DNA of 57,287 nt. Source: Dehalococcoides mccartyi (lineage in GTDB: Bacteria > Chloroflexota > Dehalococcoidia > GIF9 > DYGU01). The notes under the pieces are model-generated. The model saw only the letters and a program-made list of their open reading frames with translations. It did not search any database and was not told the DNA's origin. A program made the position numbers and the translations under genes. Within the stretch, counting starts at the first letter, position 1; the number at the start of each line of letters is the position of its first letter. The stretch lies in the NCBI GenBank assembly GCA_020724525.1, contig DYGU01000009.1:1-57287 (forward strand), in the 5' to 3' direction. Below are positions 34,961 to 43,330 of the stretch, one piece after another.

Positions 34961-37539
34961 GCTCGCCATGACATTGCCATCAGAGCCATCACCGTCAAGC
35001 CTAAAGGTAAAGCGGCGCCAGGGCAGCCACAGCCCTTTTTGGGTTTTGGTGGTGGTGGCGGTGCTGGTGGAGGGGCTGGAACGGCTTTAGGTGTCTGCGG
35101 GTCAAGAAGGTGGTACAAAGCATTAGAGGCGATGAGTTTACCTTCTTTGACGATTATGGTCGTGTCTATTGTCCACAGGTTGATGCCATCGCTGGCTTTA
35201 AGGGCTGACGGGAGCCGGGAGAACTGGGGTGGCAGGGGTGGCCTGTCCGGCGTTGGCGGCGGTGGTGACCACTGCGGGATGCCTGAGGTCAAGGTGTCAA
35301 AAGATGGAGACGGTGCTGTGGGATTGGGGCTGCGGAAAGCACCGCTAGTGGGAGGTAGCAAAGCCGGGTAAGGTGGTGGTGGTGGTGGCTGGAACCAGTA
35401 GAAGCTGGCATAAATAATTCCCCAGTGCTGGACAAGCCCGCTGAGCCTCTGATAGCTTTCGGCTCTTTTTATCTGGCTCCAGGCAGTGCTGGTGCCGATG
35501 ACAAAGCGGTAGGCACCCTCGCCTTGAGTATCACTGGCGGCATAAATGGTCTTGTTGGTGGCAAAGTCTATATCAGCAGCTACCTGGATACTACCTTTGC
35601 CTTCACCCAGGCTAACCAGGGGTATAAAGTTAGTGCCGCCGTCCGGGGAGTAGCTGACCTGACCGTTGTTAGAGCCGCCGACAAGGACATAGTTACCGGG
35701 GGCGGTGGTGAGCATCCGGGCTGAGCCGACGCGGCTATCGACAGTCCGGCTCCAGGTCTTGCCGCCATCGGGGCTTTTAATTACCTGTCCGGCACTGTTG
35801 ACGATGTAGAGGGTATTCGGGCAGGCAATGGCAGAGTCAACCGCCGGCAGGGGAGCTATTAGCTTTTGATAGGTCTGACCGCTATCGGTGGAGAAGTAAA
35901 GGGGGGTGGTGCCGGTGACAGCGGTATTGGTCTCAACCAGGTAAAAGCTTTTGCCTGAGGGGTCATCGGGAGAGACCCGGATAATTGCGGTATTGGTCAA
36001 AGTTGGCAGACACAGGATTCTTTGCCAGCTCTGCCCTTGGGTGGTTGTCCGCCACAGGCTGTCGAAGCCAGGGGAGGTGGTTATCAGGTAAATTGTCTTG
36101 GCATCGGGGGAGGGGGCTACATCCTGGAAGGTAGAAGTTGCGGTGTTGATTTCGGTATCAATGAGGCTTAGCTGGTTAAAGGAAATGCCGCCATCAAGGC
36201 TCAAGGAAAGGGCTGATTCGTCTCTCCCGGTGGTGATGGTGGTGGAGGTGACCACATAGACTTTGCCATCGGGGGTGGTGCTGAGGAGGGCATTGCCGGG
36301 ACCAGTGGGTGGTTTAGCTGAAAGCTGCCAGGAGGGTGGTGATGCCTGGGGGTTAGTGGTGCGTCTGACCTGGACCGAGGCTGTCTCCGGGCTGCCGGTA
36401 GCTTCTCCAGCCCAGAGGGTGCCTGAAGCAGCCGTACCCGAATAAGTTAGGCTGGTCAGGGGAATGTTGGCGCCACCGTTTGTATTAAGTCGGACTACGG
36501 TGGTGTCGTCTATTCGGTAAGCATCAGGGCTGCCGGCATGTCCGCCTGATGTCTGGGGCTGGCTGTTCCAAGCCACATAAAGGCGGCGCCTAGTGGCATC
36601 GGCTCCGGAATAGTCCCGGGGCAGAGCAATGGTGGCGGTTAAGATTCGGCCGCTCTGCCCGGCTTTAGGACCGGGATGGCTTGTACCTTCAGCTGGAGAA
36701 TCGGTAGCTGCGGTCTCAATTCTTACTGGATAGCCGGGAAATAGTTTTGAGTCATTCCAGGTCAGGGGCAAATTGCGGGTGTTTAAAGTATTGAGGAAAG
36801 TATCGCCGTCATTAGTTCCCGGCTTGTCCGTGGTCGAAGCCACCGCCAGGATGGTGAAGTCGGTGGCATAATTAGGGGAGATAGCAATAGCGGTGACATC
36901 GCCGCCTGACCAACCTTTTATCTGGTAGGGATCGGTCAGGTTCTCCCATATTGAGGGGAGGGGGAGAGTAAGGCGAGCCACAATGCCGTTGCTGAAGCCA
37001 TCATTAAGGGCGGCGCTGCCAATGAAAATATCACGGCTGGTGCCATAAAGCGGGGAGATGGCGATATCCTTGATTAAGGTTGGGGGGAGGTTAGGGACAA
37101 CACCGGTTAGGGTAAATTTCTTGCCACCATCGGTGGAGATGTAGACTTGCTTGCCATCTTCGATTACGGCTAAGACAGACGGGTCATCCGGGGCTATAGC
37201 TAAGCCGGTGAAATTACCTAATATGCCCTGGGCTCTCAGTTCAGCGGTCAGTTCGAGCCAGGAAGTGCCGGCGCTGGTTGACTTGAACAGTCGGGAGTTA
37301 GGGCTGTCTAAAGAATAGGCGGTGGTGGCATCTTTGCCGATGGCCAGGTGAGTTATCTCGGAGGGGGAGAGGATAACAAAGCCGGTGGTGTTGGGGGTAG
37401 GGACAAGGGACCAGCTCCCGGGAGTTACCGCGGCAATCTCCGGGGATAAGGCGGCAATAACCGGCGGCAGAGGGGTGGCTAAGAGCAGAAGACTAAGGCT
37501 GAGGGAAGGGATGAGCAGTTTTATCAGTCGTTTTTTCAT
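34912..37539 (-). CDS. Second BNR/Asp-box repeat surface protein
   Basis: 875 residues. Signal peptide KKRLIKLLIPSLSLSLLLLA. BNR-type propeller units as in the 30466-33687 protein (RLFKSTSAGTSWLELT, VYISTDGGKKFTLTG, WRTTTQGQSWQRI, YFSTDSGQTYQKL, VIKSPDGGKTWSRT). Pro-rich part, then KPKKGCGCPGAALPLGLTVM: a Cys-rich start to a short membrane segment, reminiscent of C-terminal sorting tags of the MYXO/SYNERG-CTERM type. The final residues come from a repeat insertion, so the original tail may be changed. GGGAGG precedes the ATG. Divergent paralogue of the larger BNR protein. Confidence 0.8.
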   Translation of the reverse strand: MKKRLIKLLIPSLSLSLLLLATPLPPVIAALSPEIAAVTPGSWSLVPTPNTTGFVILSPSEITHLAIGKDATTAYSLDSPNSRLFKSTSAGTSWLELTAELRAQGILGNFTGLAIAPDDPSVLAVIEDGKQVYISTDGGKKFTLTGVVPNLPPTLIKDIAISPLYGTSRDIFIGSAALNDGFSNGIVARLTLPLPSIWENLTDPYQIKGWSGGDVTAIAISPNYATDFTILAVASTTDKPGTNDGDTFLNTLNTRNLPLTWNDSKLFPGYPVRIETAATDSPAEGTSHPGPKAGQSGRILTATIALPRDYSGADATRRRLYVAWNSQPQTSGGHAGSPDAYRIDDTTVVRLNTNGGANIPLTSLTYSGTAASGTLWAGEATGSPETASVQVRRTTNPQASPPSWQLSAKPPTGPGNALLSTTPDGKVYVVTSTTITTGRDESALSLSLDGGISFNQLSLIDTEINTATSTFQDVAPSPDAKTIYLITTSPGFDSLWRTTTQGQSWQRILCLPTLTNTAIIRVSPDDPSGKSFYLVETNTAVTGTTPLYFSTDSGQTYQKLIAPLPAVDSAIACPNTLYIVNSAGQVIKSPDGGKTWSRTVDSRVGSARMLTTAPGNYVLVGGSNNGQVSYSPDGGTNFIPLVSLGEGKGSIQVAADIDFATNKTIYAASDTQGEGAYRFVIGTSTAWSQIKRAESYQRLSGLVQHWGIIYASFYWFQPPPPPPYPALLPPTSGAFRSPNPTAPSPSFDTLTSGIPQWSPPPPTPDRPPLPPQFSRLPSALKASDGINLWTIDTTIIVKEGKLIASNALYHLLDPQTPKAVPAPPPAPPPPPKPKKGCGCPGAALPLGLTVMALMAMSWRAPSLNLSLEGRGIRRG

Positions 37540-37554
37540 CTGGTGTCCTCCCTT

Positions 37555-38886
37555 TTAATAATAAAATAAACTTTTAAGCCAGCGGTAGAGGCCTAAAATG
37601 AGACGGATGATAAGCCACAGTCCAATGAAGCCGCCGATGGCACTGCCAAGGATAAGGCTCCAGAAGGGGAAGAAGCCGACTTTAAAGGGATGGTGGGCAA
37701 TCCCCCAGGGGCTTTCGTTGCCGGCGCCATCTAAAGCTTTTACCCGCCAGTAGTAAGTGCCCGGGGGCAGTTTGTCTTTGGGAGCATATTTTGCTTCAGG
37801 GAGCCCGAAGCGTTTTAAGTAGGGAGGGAAAAAAGCCAGGTCTTTAGCTAATTCTAAAGTATAGACAACACCGCTGGGGTCGGTGACTTCAGTCCAGGTG
37901 AAGGTAACCTGGCTTGAGCCGAACCAGTTGACCCTGCCGATTGGGGAAAGGGGGACCGGGGTTGGCGGTGGCACTCTCTCCAGGATTAAAGTCATATCGA
38001 AGGTAGCGGTATTGCCGGCAGTATCAGCAGCGGTGATGGCTGGTTTCAGGGAAGTGCCCATAGGCAAGGTAAAGGTGGTGGTGAAGGTGCCTCTGGAGTT
38101 GGTCTTGAGTGGGGAAGGGTCGGTAGTGATAGTATTGCCGTTGTGCTTGACGGTTATAGTCCTTTCGGCGCCAAAGCCTTTGCCGGTAAGTGTGATGGGC
38201 TTGCCGACTTCAGCGGTGGTGGGAGTGACGGTGACTACCGGCTTGATGTCAATGGTCAGGTGAGGGACATCCTGGGCTGGGGTGTTGTTGCCGGAAGCGC
38301 GCAGTATATGGGGACCAGCGGTAGCTTCAGGTATAGTGACCGGGGTGGTGAAAATGCCGAAGCTGCTGGCCGGGATATTGTCTTTGATAGTGGTGCCGTT
38401 AAAGGTTACTTTGGCGGTGTCATTTTGGGCAAAACCTTTACCGGTGACGGTGACCTGACTTCCAGGGGTGGCTGATTTCGGGTCTAAGAAAAGGGATGGG
38501 GTGATGCTGAAAGGCGGGGCTGAAACCGCCTCCCGAGCCCCCAGGGGGACAATATAAATTGAGTGACGTCCGTAATGGTCCTCGGGGATAGTGAAGGTAA
38601 CGGAGAAGGCAAGGGGATGGGGAAGGGGAGCTCCGGTCTTCCCCTCAACCAGTATTGGTCCGTCCCTGGTATTCCAGTGGACACTAAATGGGGTATCAGG
38701 CTCGTTAATTTTGCCCTTGAGGGTTACCGTGGTGCCAGCAGAACCTGAATTTGGGGAGAGGGTAATGTCCTGGGCTGAAACCACCATCACCTGACCTCTC
38801 CCGTCAAGGGAGAGGGATAAGGTGAGGGCGATGATTAGCCCCAGAGCCAGACTAACTCTGACCGAAGCTGTGGTGATTTCCTTCAT
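37555..38886 (-). CDS. Second exported IPT/TIG-repeat surface protein
   Basis: 443 residues. N-terminal signal-like VRVSLALGLIIALTLSLSL. The next residues DGRGQVMVV are encoded by a family A repeat (38786-38829), so the signal peptide has a repeat insertion ahead of SAQDITLSPNSG. Three or more TIG units (LSPNSGSAGTTVTLKG, FLDPKSATPGSQVTVTGKGF, VTPTTAEVGKPITLTGKGF), a fibronectin-like part (FTWTEVTDPSGVVYTLEL, YYWRVKALDGAGNESPWG) and one membrane segment near the C-terminus. Fifteen bases upstream of the second BNR gene, forming a pair; paralogue of 22455-24221. Confidence 0.8.
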   Translation of the reverse strand: MKEITTASVRVSLALGLIIALTLSLSLDGRGQVMVVSAQDITLSPNSGSAGTTVTLKGKINEPDTPFSVHWNTRDGPILVEGKTGAPLPHPLAFSVTFTIPEDHYGRHSIYIVPLGAREAVSAPPFSITPSLFLDPKSATPGSQVTVTGKGFAQNDTAKVTFNGTTIKDNIPASSFGIFTTPVTIPEATAGPHILRASGNNTPAQDVPHLTIDIKPVVTVTPTTAEVGKPITLTGKGFGAERTITVKHNGNTITTDPSPLKTNSRGTFTTTFTLPMGTSLKPAITAADTAGNTATFDMTLILERVPPPTPVPLSPIGRVNWFGSSQVTFTWTEVTDPSGVVYTLELAKDLAFFPPYLKRFGLPEAKYAPKDKLPPGTYYWRVKALDGAGNESPWGIAHHPFKVGFFPFWSLILGSAIGGFIGLWLIIRLILGLYRWLKSLFYY

Positions 38887-38980
38887 AATGTCAGTATATT
38901 ACCAGATTTAGAATGTCAAGGAAAGGGCAGCACATTAAACCTCTTACTTCCCGCGGCAGAGTAAAGAGGACAAAATCTAC

Positions 38981-39009
38981 TTGCCTTTATAGAACATTAG
39001 TGCTAAATT
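38981..39009 (+). promoter_or_regulatory. Promoter with shared 17-bp operator-like box, structural module
   Basis: TTGCCT (38981-38986), 17-base spacer, TAAATT (39004-39009). ATAGAACATTAGTGCTA (38989-39005) is identical to 19241-19257, in the same place between -35 and -10. The -10 ends seven bases before the ATG of the HTH gene, so a leaderless message is expected here as well. Confidence 0.65.
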
Positions 39010-39016
39010 AGAGCTT

Positions 39017-39367
39017 ATGGAGAATTTTGGTGAGGAGTGGGAATATCGGGATGAGGGTTGTGAAGTATTTCCGTCGTGTCTTAATTGTCCTTTGCCGAGG
39101 TGTCTTGAGGAGGAGCCGCGGGGGCGGCAGAAATTGCGGGGAATGGTCCGGGCAAGCCGGATGGCGGAGCTGAAGAAACAGGGTAAGAGCACTGAGGAGA
39201 TTGCCTTGCTTTTTGGGGTGAGCCCAAGGACAGTGCGCCGGGCTCTGAGGGCACTAAATACCCCATCGGGGATAGCGTCCGTGGCACAACCGAAGTCTCA
39301 AGCAATAAGCCCCGATGGGGACCCCGGCAAAAAGGGACCCCAAGAAATCCAAGATTTCTTGGGGTAA
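39017..39367 (+). CDS. Cys-rich helix-turn-helix protein at head of structural module
   Basis: 116 residues. N-terminal CEVFPSCLNCPLPRC is a four-cysteine, probably metal-binding, knuckle. Then a homeodomain-like HTH: RASRMAELKKQGKSTEEIAL then LFGVSPRTVRRALRAL. The tail is Gly/Pro-rich. It lies 18 bases before the portal gene and is likely its regulator or a phage-encoded DNA-binding factor. No Shine-Dalgarno sequence, in keeping with leaderless initiation. Confidence 0.65.
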   Translation: MENFGEEWEYRDEGCEVFPSCLNCPLPRCLEEEPRGRQKLRGMVRASRMAELKKQGKSTEEIALLFGVSPRTVRRALRALNTPSGIASVAQPKSQAISPDGDPGKKGPQEIQDFLG

Positions 39368-39385
39368 AAAAGGCGGGTGTAAGAA

Positions 39386-41299
39386 ATGCCTGAGTTCACC
39401 CCCCAATCGTTAGCTAACCTTGACCAGAACCGTCTCAGAAGGTATCGTGAAAACCTGGACTTTTACAACGGTGCTCACTGGACAGGCTACTCAAGGGAAA
39501 GAAGACTTGTCTTTAACTACGCTAAAGTATCTGTCGATAAAGTCACCAGCTATCTCTACCAGGGCTTTAACTTTGCCTGTGACCCCATTACCGAAGACGC
39601 CATAGAAACCACCCGGGCTGCCGAGCGAATACTCCGCCAGGTCTACGACGATAATAACCTGGCTCAGCTTGACTATGAGACTGAAGTTGATACCGCTATC
39701 CTGGGCGATGGCTGCTATAAGGTCATCTGGGACCCCAAAGAGAAACGGGTCAAAGTTACCGCTCCAGATGTCTCCGGCATCTTTGCCTGGTGGGGAGACG
39801 ATATCAGCCGGGTATGGAGAGTTGCCTCTAAATACACCCTGGGGCAGGATGAGGTCCAGATGGCTTACGGTATAAGACCCCAGAAGAAGCAAGTCACCAT
39901 AGTTGAAGTCTGGACCGACAAAGACTTTGAGCTTTATATCGACAATAACCTCCACGAGAAAAAGCCAAACCCATACGGTTTTATCCCGTTCATTATCTTC
40001 CCCAACCTGAGGCAGCCAAAACAGTTCTGGGGAGTCTCCGATATCCCGCCGCTAATGGAATCACAGCGGGAGCTTAACCGGGCTATGTCCCAGCTATCCC
40101 GCATCCTGGAACTATCAGGCAACCCTATTGCTGTCCTCGAGAATATCGAGACTGCCGAAGGCATCCAGGTCCAGCCAGGAGCTGTCTGGACACTGCCCGA
40201 GGATGCCAAAGCCTATCTGTTAGACTTACTTCAAGGGGGTGGGGTAAGGCTACATATAGACTACATCGAGCTTGTCTATCGGAATCTTCACGACCTATCT
40301 GAAGCTCCCAGAGCTGCTTATGGCGGTATTGAAAGGGAGCTTTCAGGCGTGGCTTTAGAGATAGAGATGCACTCATTACTCCAGAAGGTGATCCGAAAAC
40401 GGACCATCAGGACGGCAGTCTATAAAAAGAGAAATGAGATGATACTTGCCTTGGTGAGCAAGTTTACCGATGTAGGGCGAGGCTTTAGCCTCGCCGATAT
40501 CCGTCACCGTATTGTCTGGGGAGCAATCTTGCCACAGGATAGAGCCAGGCAAGCCCAGAACGAGCAGCTTTTAGTCCAGGCAGGCGTTCACTCCAGGCGC
40601 CGAGCTATGGACGAATTAGGCATCGAAGACCCTGACCAGGAGTTTGAGCGGTGGTTAGAGGAAAGAAGACGCATACTGGAGATGAACCTTGAATATCGAG
40701 CCCGTTCCACCAGAGGCGGACCGAGAGAGAGCACAGTTAGCCGAGATGGAGCAGGCTTTGCCCGAAATACCCGAATGAAAGGGGGAACAAAACAAATGGT
40801 CGATGTAACTACTACTACCAACGAAAACCCAACCGTAGACGAGCTTGAGGTCATCAAAGCCCAGCTTGAAGCCGAGATTAAGCGTCAAAACGAGTTCGAG
40901 GCTATGATATCCGAGAAAGACAGCACCATCGCCAATCTCCAGACCGAAGTCTCAAGGCTTACCCAGGACCTGGAAGCGCTCAAGGGGGAGAAAGACACGC
41001 TCACCCAGACCGTAACCGAGCTACAGTCTAAACTTGAGCAGTCTGTCTCCAAATACCGTGACTTGGTCGTAGGTTCGAACCCCCACTTAGCCGACTTTAT
41101 CCAGGGAGCCTCCATCGACGAAATAGATACCTCGGTGGAGAAAGCCAGAGCCCTGGTGGAGAAAGTCAAGCAAGCTATCGAAGCCGAGACCAAAGCTACT
41201 GCCGTCCCCGCCGGTGCTCCAGCTCGGACTACCGTGCCACCAGAGGGCATGACCTCTCGTGAGAAAATCGTCTATGGCATAGCCCAACAAAGGAGATGA
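39386..41299 (+). CDS. Phage portal protein fused to a scaffold-like domain
   Basis: 637 residues. Residues 1 to about 440 are an SPP1-gp6/DUF-type portal: LRRYRENLDFYNGAHWTG, VSVDKVTSYLYQGF, GDGCYKVIWDPKEKRV, PLMESQRELNRAMSQLSRIL, SGVALEIEMHSLLQKVIRKR. Residues 471-637 are a separate-looking scaffold: long coiled coil (MISEKDSTIANLQTEVSRLT), then ADFIQGASIDEIDTSVEKAR and the final SREKIVYGIAQQRR. Between them is a low-complexity linker. A 24-bp family B repeat half is inserted in frame at 40472-40495 (VGRGFSLA). The portal is the ring through which DNA enters the capsid. Confidence 0.85.
   Translation: MPEFTPQSLANLDQNRLRRYRENLDFYNGAHWTGYSRERRLVFNYAKVSVDKVTSYLYQGFNFACDPITEDAIETTRAAERILRQVYDDNNLAQLDYETEVDTAILGDGCYKVIWDPKEKRVKVTAPDVSGIFAWWGDDISRVWRVASKYTLGQDEVQMAYGIRPQKKQVTIVEVWTDKDFELYIDNNLHEKKPNPYGFIPFIIFPNLRQPKQFWGVSDIPPLMESQRELNRAMSQLSRILELSGNPIAVLENIETAEGIQVQPGAVWTLPEDAKAYLLDLLQGGGVRLHIDYIELVYRNLHDLSEAPRAAYGGIERELSGVALEIEMHSLLQKVIRKRTIRTAVYKKRNEMILALVSKFTDVGRGFSLADIRHRIVWGAILPQDRARQAQNEQLLVQAGVHSRRRAMDELGIEDPDQEFERWLEERRRILEMNLEYRARSTRGGPRESTVSRDGAGFARNTRMKGGTKQMVDVTTTTNENPTVDELEVIKAQLEAEIKRQNEFEAMISEKDSTIANLQTEVSRLTQDLEALKGEKDTLTQTVTELQSKLEQSVSKYRDLVVGSNPHLADFIQGASIDEIDTSVEKARALVEKVKQAIEAETKATAVPAGAPARTTVPPEGMTSREKIVYGIAQQRR
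40472..40495 (+). repeat. Family B half-repeat inserted in frame in the portal gene
   Basis: 24 bases, GTAGGGCGAGGC and its near-inverse TTAGCCTCGCC, identical to the second half of the intergenic family B unit. Exactly eight codons, so the frame is kept. Confidence 0.75.
40796..41299 (+). CDS. Possible internally initiated scaffold protein
   Basis: An in-frame ATG (codon 471 of the portal frame) is preceded by GGGGGA about nine bases upstream. Starting here gives a 167-residue acidic coiled-coil protein ending just before the capsid gene, the size and position of a normal phage scaffold. So the scaffold may be made alone as well as fused to the portal. Confidence 0.45.
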   Translation: MVDVTTTTNENPTVDELEVIKAQLEAEIKRQNEFEAMISEKDSTIANLQTEVSRLTQDLEALKGEKDTLTQTVTELQSKLEQSVSKYRDLVVGSNPHLADFIQGASIDEIDTSVEKARALVEKVKQAIEAETKATAVPAGAPARTTVPPEGMTSREKIVYGIAQQRR

Positions 41300-41304
41300 C
41301 ATAA

Positions 41305-42246
41305 ATGGCTACTACTTTAACCGAATACGCCAAACTGTCTCAAGATGTCCTGTTGCAGGGCGTCATTGAGACCATCATCAAGGAAAGCCCGATACTCCAG
41401 AGGCTTCCCTTCATCGAGATCGTCGGCAACGGCTTGACCTATAACCGGGAGAAGACTCTCCCCACGGCTGCTTTCTACGCCGTCAATGCTACCTGGGCTG
41501 CCCCCGAAGCCGTTGAGTTCGACCAGCTAACCGCCGTCCTCAAGATCCTGGGTGAGGATGCCGATGTCGATAACTACGTCAAGGCTACCCGCTCCAATAT
41601 CCAGGACATCGAAGCCGCCATCATCGAGCTCACCGCCAAAGCCGTTAGGCATAAGTTCGAGGAGACCTTTATTTATGGCACTACCACCGCCTATGCCGGT
41701 GCTCCTGCGGAACCTGACGCCTTTGACGGTATCCGAAGGCTCATCGCCGTTGCCGCTGCTGACGACCAGGTAGTCACCATGGGCGGCACCGGTGCTGCTT
41801 TGACCTTTTCCAAACTCGACGAGCTCATTGATGCGGTTAAGGGCGGCAAGCCCGACCTTTTGTTAATGAGCCGGAGAAGCCGCCGAAGTCTCACCGCACT
41901 CATCAGGGCTGCCGGAGCTCATGTTGAAATCGAGCGTGACCAGTGGGGGATGTTCATCGAGCTTTATAACGGCGTCCCCATCGGCATCTCAGACTTCATC
42001 CGTGACACCCACGTCCTGACCTTAGGTTACGAGACCGCCATCACTGGGGGCACCTGTTCTACTATCTACGCCCTGTCCTTCGGTGAAGGTGCTGTCTGCG
42101 GTATCACCGGTCCCGGTGGGCTTACCGCGGAGAGGATCGGCTCGCTGGAAAGCAAAGACGCTACCAGGACCAGGATCAAGTGGTACTGTGCTTTAGCCGA
42201 CTTTGCTAAACCCAAAAGAGCTGCCTTAATCGGAGTCACGGCTTAA
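41305..42246 (+). CDS. Major capsid protein (HK97-fold type)
   Basis: 313 residues. Begins ATTLTEYAKLSQDVLLQGVI; central PEAVEFDQLTAVLKILGEDA, then KAVRHKFEETFIYG, DLLLMSRRSRRSLTALIRAA, and late GTCSTIYALSFGEGAVCGI with the C-terminal WYCALADFAKPKRAALIGV. This order is that of HK97-fold capsids of the small, protease-independent type. No prohead protease gene is present. The codons are rich in C-ending triplets. Neighbouring portal and adaptor genes favour a phage capsid rather than an encapsulin. Confidence 0.85.
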   Translation: MATTLTEYAKLSQDVLLQGVIETIIKESPILQRLPFIEIVGNGLTYNREKTLPTAAFYAVNATWAAPEAVEFDQLTAVLKILGEDADVDNYVKATRSNIQDIEAAIIELTAKAVRHKFEETFIYGTTTAYAGAPAEPDAFDGIRRLIAVAAADDQVVTMGGTGAALTFSKLDELIDAVKGGKPDLLLMSRRSRRSLTALIRAAGAHVEIERDQWGMFIELYNGVPIGISDFIRDTHVLTLGYETAITGGTCSTIYALSFGEGAVCGITGPGGLTAERIGSLESKDATRTRIKWYCALADFAKPKRAALIGVTA

Positions 42247-42269
42247 GAGGCTGGGGACACCCCCAGCTT

Positions 42270-42385
42270 AAGTCCCTCTCCCCTTGAGGGAGAGGTCAGG
42301 TGAGGGGGGTGAGGTGCTACCCGCCTTCACCCCCCAACCCAGACCCCCTCTCCCCCCGAGGGAGAGGTTAGGTGAGGGGGTAGAA
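42270..42385. repeat. Two tandem family A-like palindromes
   Basis: CTCTCCCCTTGAGGGAGAGG with GTGAGGGGGGTGAGG, then CCTCTCCCCCCGAGGGAGAG with TTAGGTGAGGGG. They fill the gap between the capsid and adaptor genes. Confidence 0.7.
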
Positions 42386-42396
42386 AGGAACAACCC

Positions 42397-43008
42397 ATGA
42401 ACTTACCAACGATGAGGGGGTTAGTCAGGAGAGACCTCAAAGATGAGGACCCCAGCAACTATCGCTTTACCGATAGCGAAATAGACCGGGCTATAAGCCG
42501 AGTCGTCCTCGAGTTCTCGAACCACGCCCCCAGGGAGATGAAATCAACCCTCGCCACTAGCTCAGGCTCCAGAAACCTGGACATCTCAAGCCTGACCGAC
42601 CGAGTCTCTATTGACGCTGTGGAGTACCCGGTGGATAAAGCCCCGAAGCACTTCCGCAAGTTCTATGTCTACCAGGATATCTTGACCATCCTTGAACCGT
42701 TTGCCCCATGGCTGAGAGACACCATACCCGACGGCTCTAACTGCTATGTCTACTGGGGCAAAACCCATACTTTGGGCATTACCACCAGCACCATCCCGCC
42801 CCAGTTTAACGACCTAATCGCCCTTGGGGCTTGTGGCTACGCCATCCTTAGCCTGTCCCAGTATTCAACCGAAGCCATCTCAATAGGCGGCAGGGATACC
42901 GATAGAGACTACTCATTCTGGGGCCGGGATAGATTAAGGCAGTTCCAGCAGGAGCTTAACCGCCTATCCCGCCACCGTAAGCTAAAAATAGGACGCCTCT
43001 ATGAGTGA
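42397..43008 (+). CDS. Phage head-tail adaptor (gp6-like connector) protein
   Basis: 203 residues. MNLPTMRGLVRRDLKDEDPS with YRFTDSEIDRAISRVVLEFS is the opening helix pair of connector adaptors; NDLIALGACGYAILSLSQYS and the C-terminal basic helix RLRQFQQELNRLSRHRK follow. Located directly after the capsid gene, as adaptors are. AAAGGA precedes the ATG. It would bind the portal ring and seal the capsid. Confidence 0.65.
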   Translation: MNLPTMRGLVRRDLKDEDPSNYRFTDSEIDRAISRVVLEFSNHAPREMKSTLATSSGSRNLDISSLTDRVSIDAVEYPVDKAPKHFRKFYVYQDILTILEPFAPWLRDTIPDGSNCYVYWGKTHTLGITTSTIPPQFNDLIALGACGYAILSLSQYSTEAISIGGRDTDRDYSFWGRDRLRQFQQELNRLSRHRKLKIGRLYE

Positions 43009-43234
43009 CATAACCCGGTATCTCAGTCATCGTAAAGGCATCTTAAGAGCCTGGGATGGCACTAACTATCTGGCTTCAGTCCAGTTAGTAGGCTCATTCA
43101 AGGCATTCCTGGTCAACATCCCGGTTGCCCGAAACATCGCCGCCGCCGAGATGGTCATCGGCAGAAATGTCGAGGTTACCATGTTTGACCTCAACAACCC
43201 AAAAGACTCAGTCATCACCGGAGTCTATACATGA
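43001..43234 (+). CDS. Small phage structural protein
   Basis: 77 residues overlapping the adaptor gene by eight bases. MSDITRYLSHRKGILRAWDG then beta-rich YLASVQLVGSFKAFLVNIPV and EVTMFDLNNPKDSVITGVYT. Possibly a head-closure or tail-attachment protein; not assigned to a known family. Confidence 0.6.
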   Translation: MSDITRYLSHRKGILRAWDGTNYLASVQLVGSFKAFLVNIPVARNIAAAEMVIGRNVEVTMFDLNNPKDSVITGVYT

Positions 43235-43242
43235 ATACACCC

Positions 43243-43312
43243 CATCCCCTCTCCCCTTGTGGGAGAGTAATCCTATTTCCCTCTCCCTTTGTGGGAGAGG
43301 TTAGGTGAGGGG
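43243..43312. repeat. Two tandem family A-like palindromes
   Basis: CTCTCCCCTTGTGGGAGAG and CTCTCCCTTTGTGGGAGAGG with TTAGGTGAGGGG, in the gap before the next module gene. Confidence 0.7.
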
Positions 43313-43330
43313 AATAAAGAAAGGAGAAAA

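Noticed and set aside
34889-35371. Plus-strand Gly-rich ORF opposite the second BNR gene
   Set aside because: It is the shadow of the Pro-rich region on the other strand, with codon pattern and signals that favour the minus-strand gene.
41065-41090. tRNA T-arm-like sequence GGTTCGAACCCCCAC
   Set aside because: It lies inside the scaffold coding region, and no acceptor, D-arm or anticodon arm can be folded around it, so it is a chance match or at most an old trace.
41305-42246. Encapsulin nanocompartment instead of a phage capsid
   Set aside because: The gene is directly preceded by portal and scaffold and followed by an adaptor, with a terminase elsewhere; no cargo protein with a targeting tail is adjacent.
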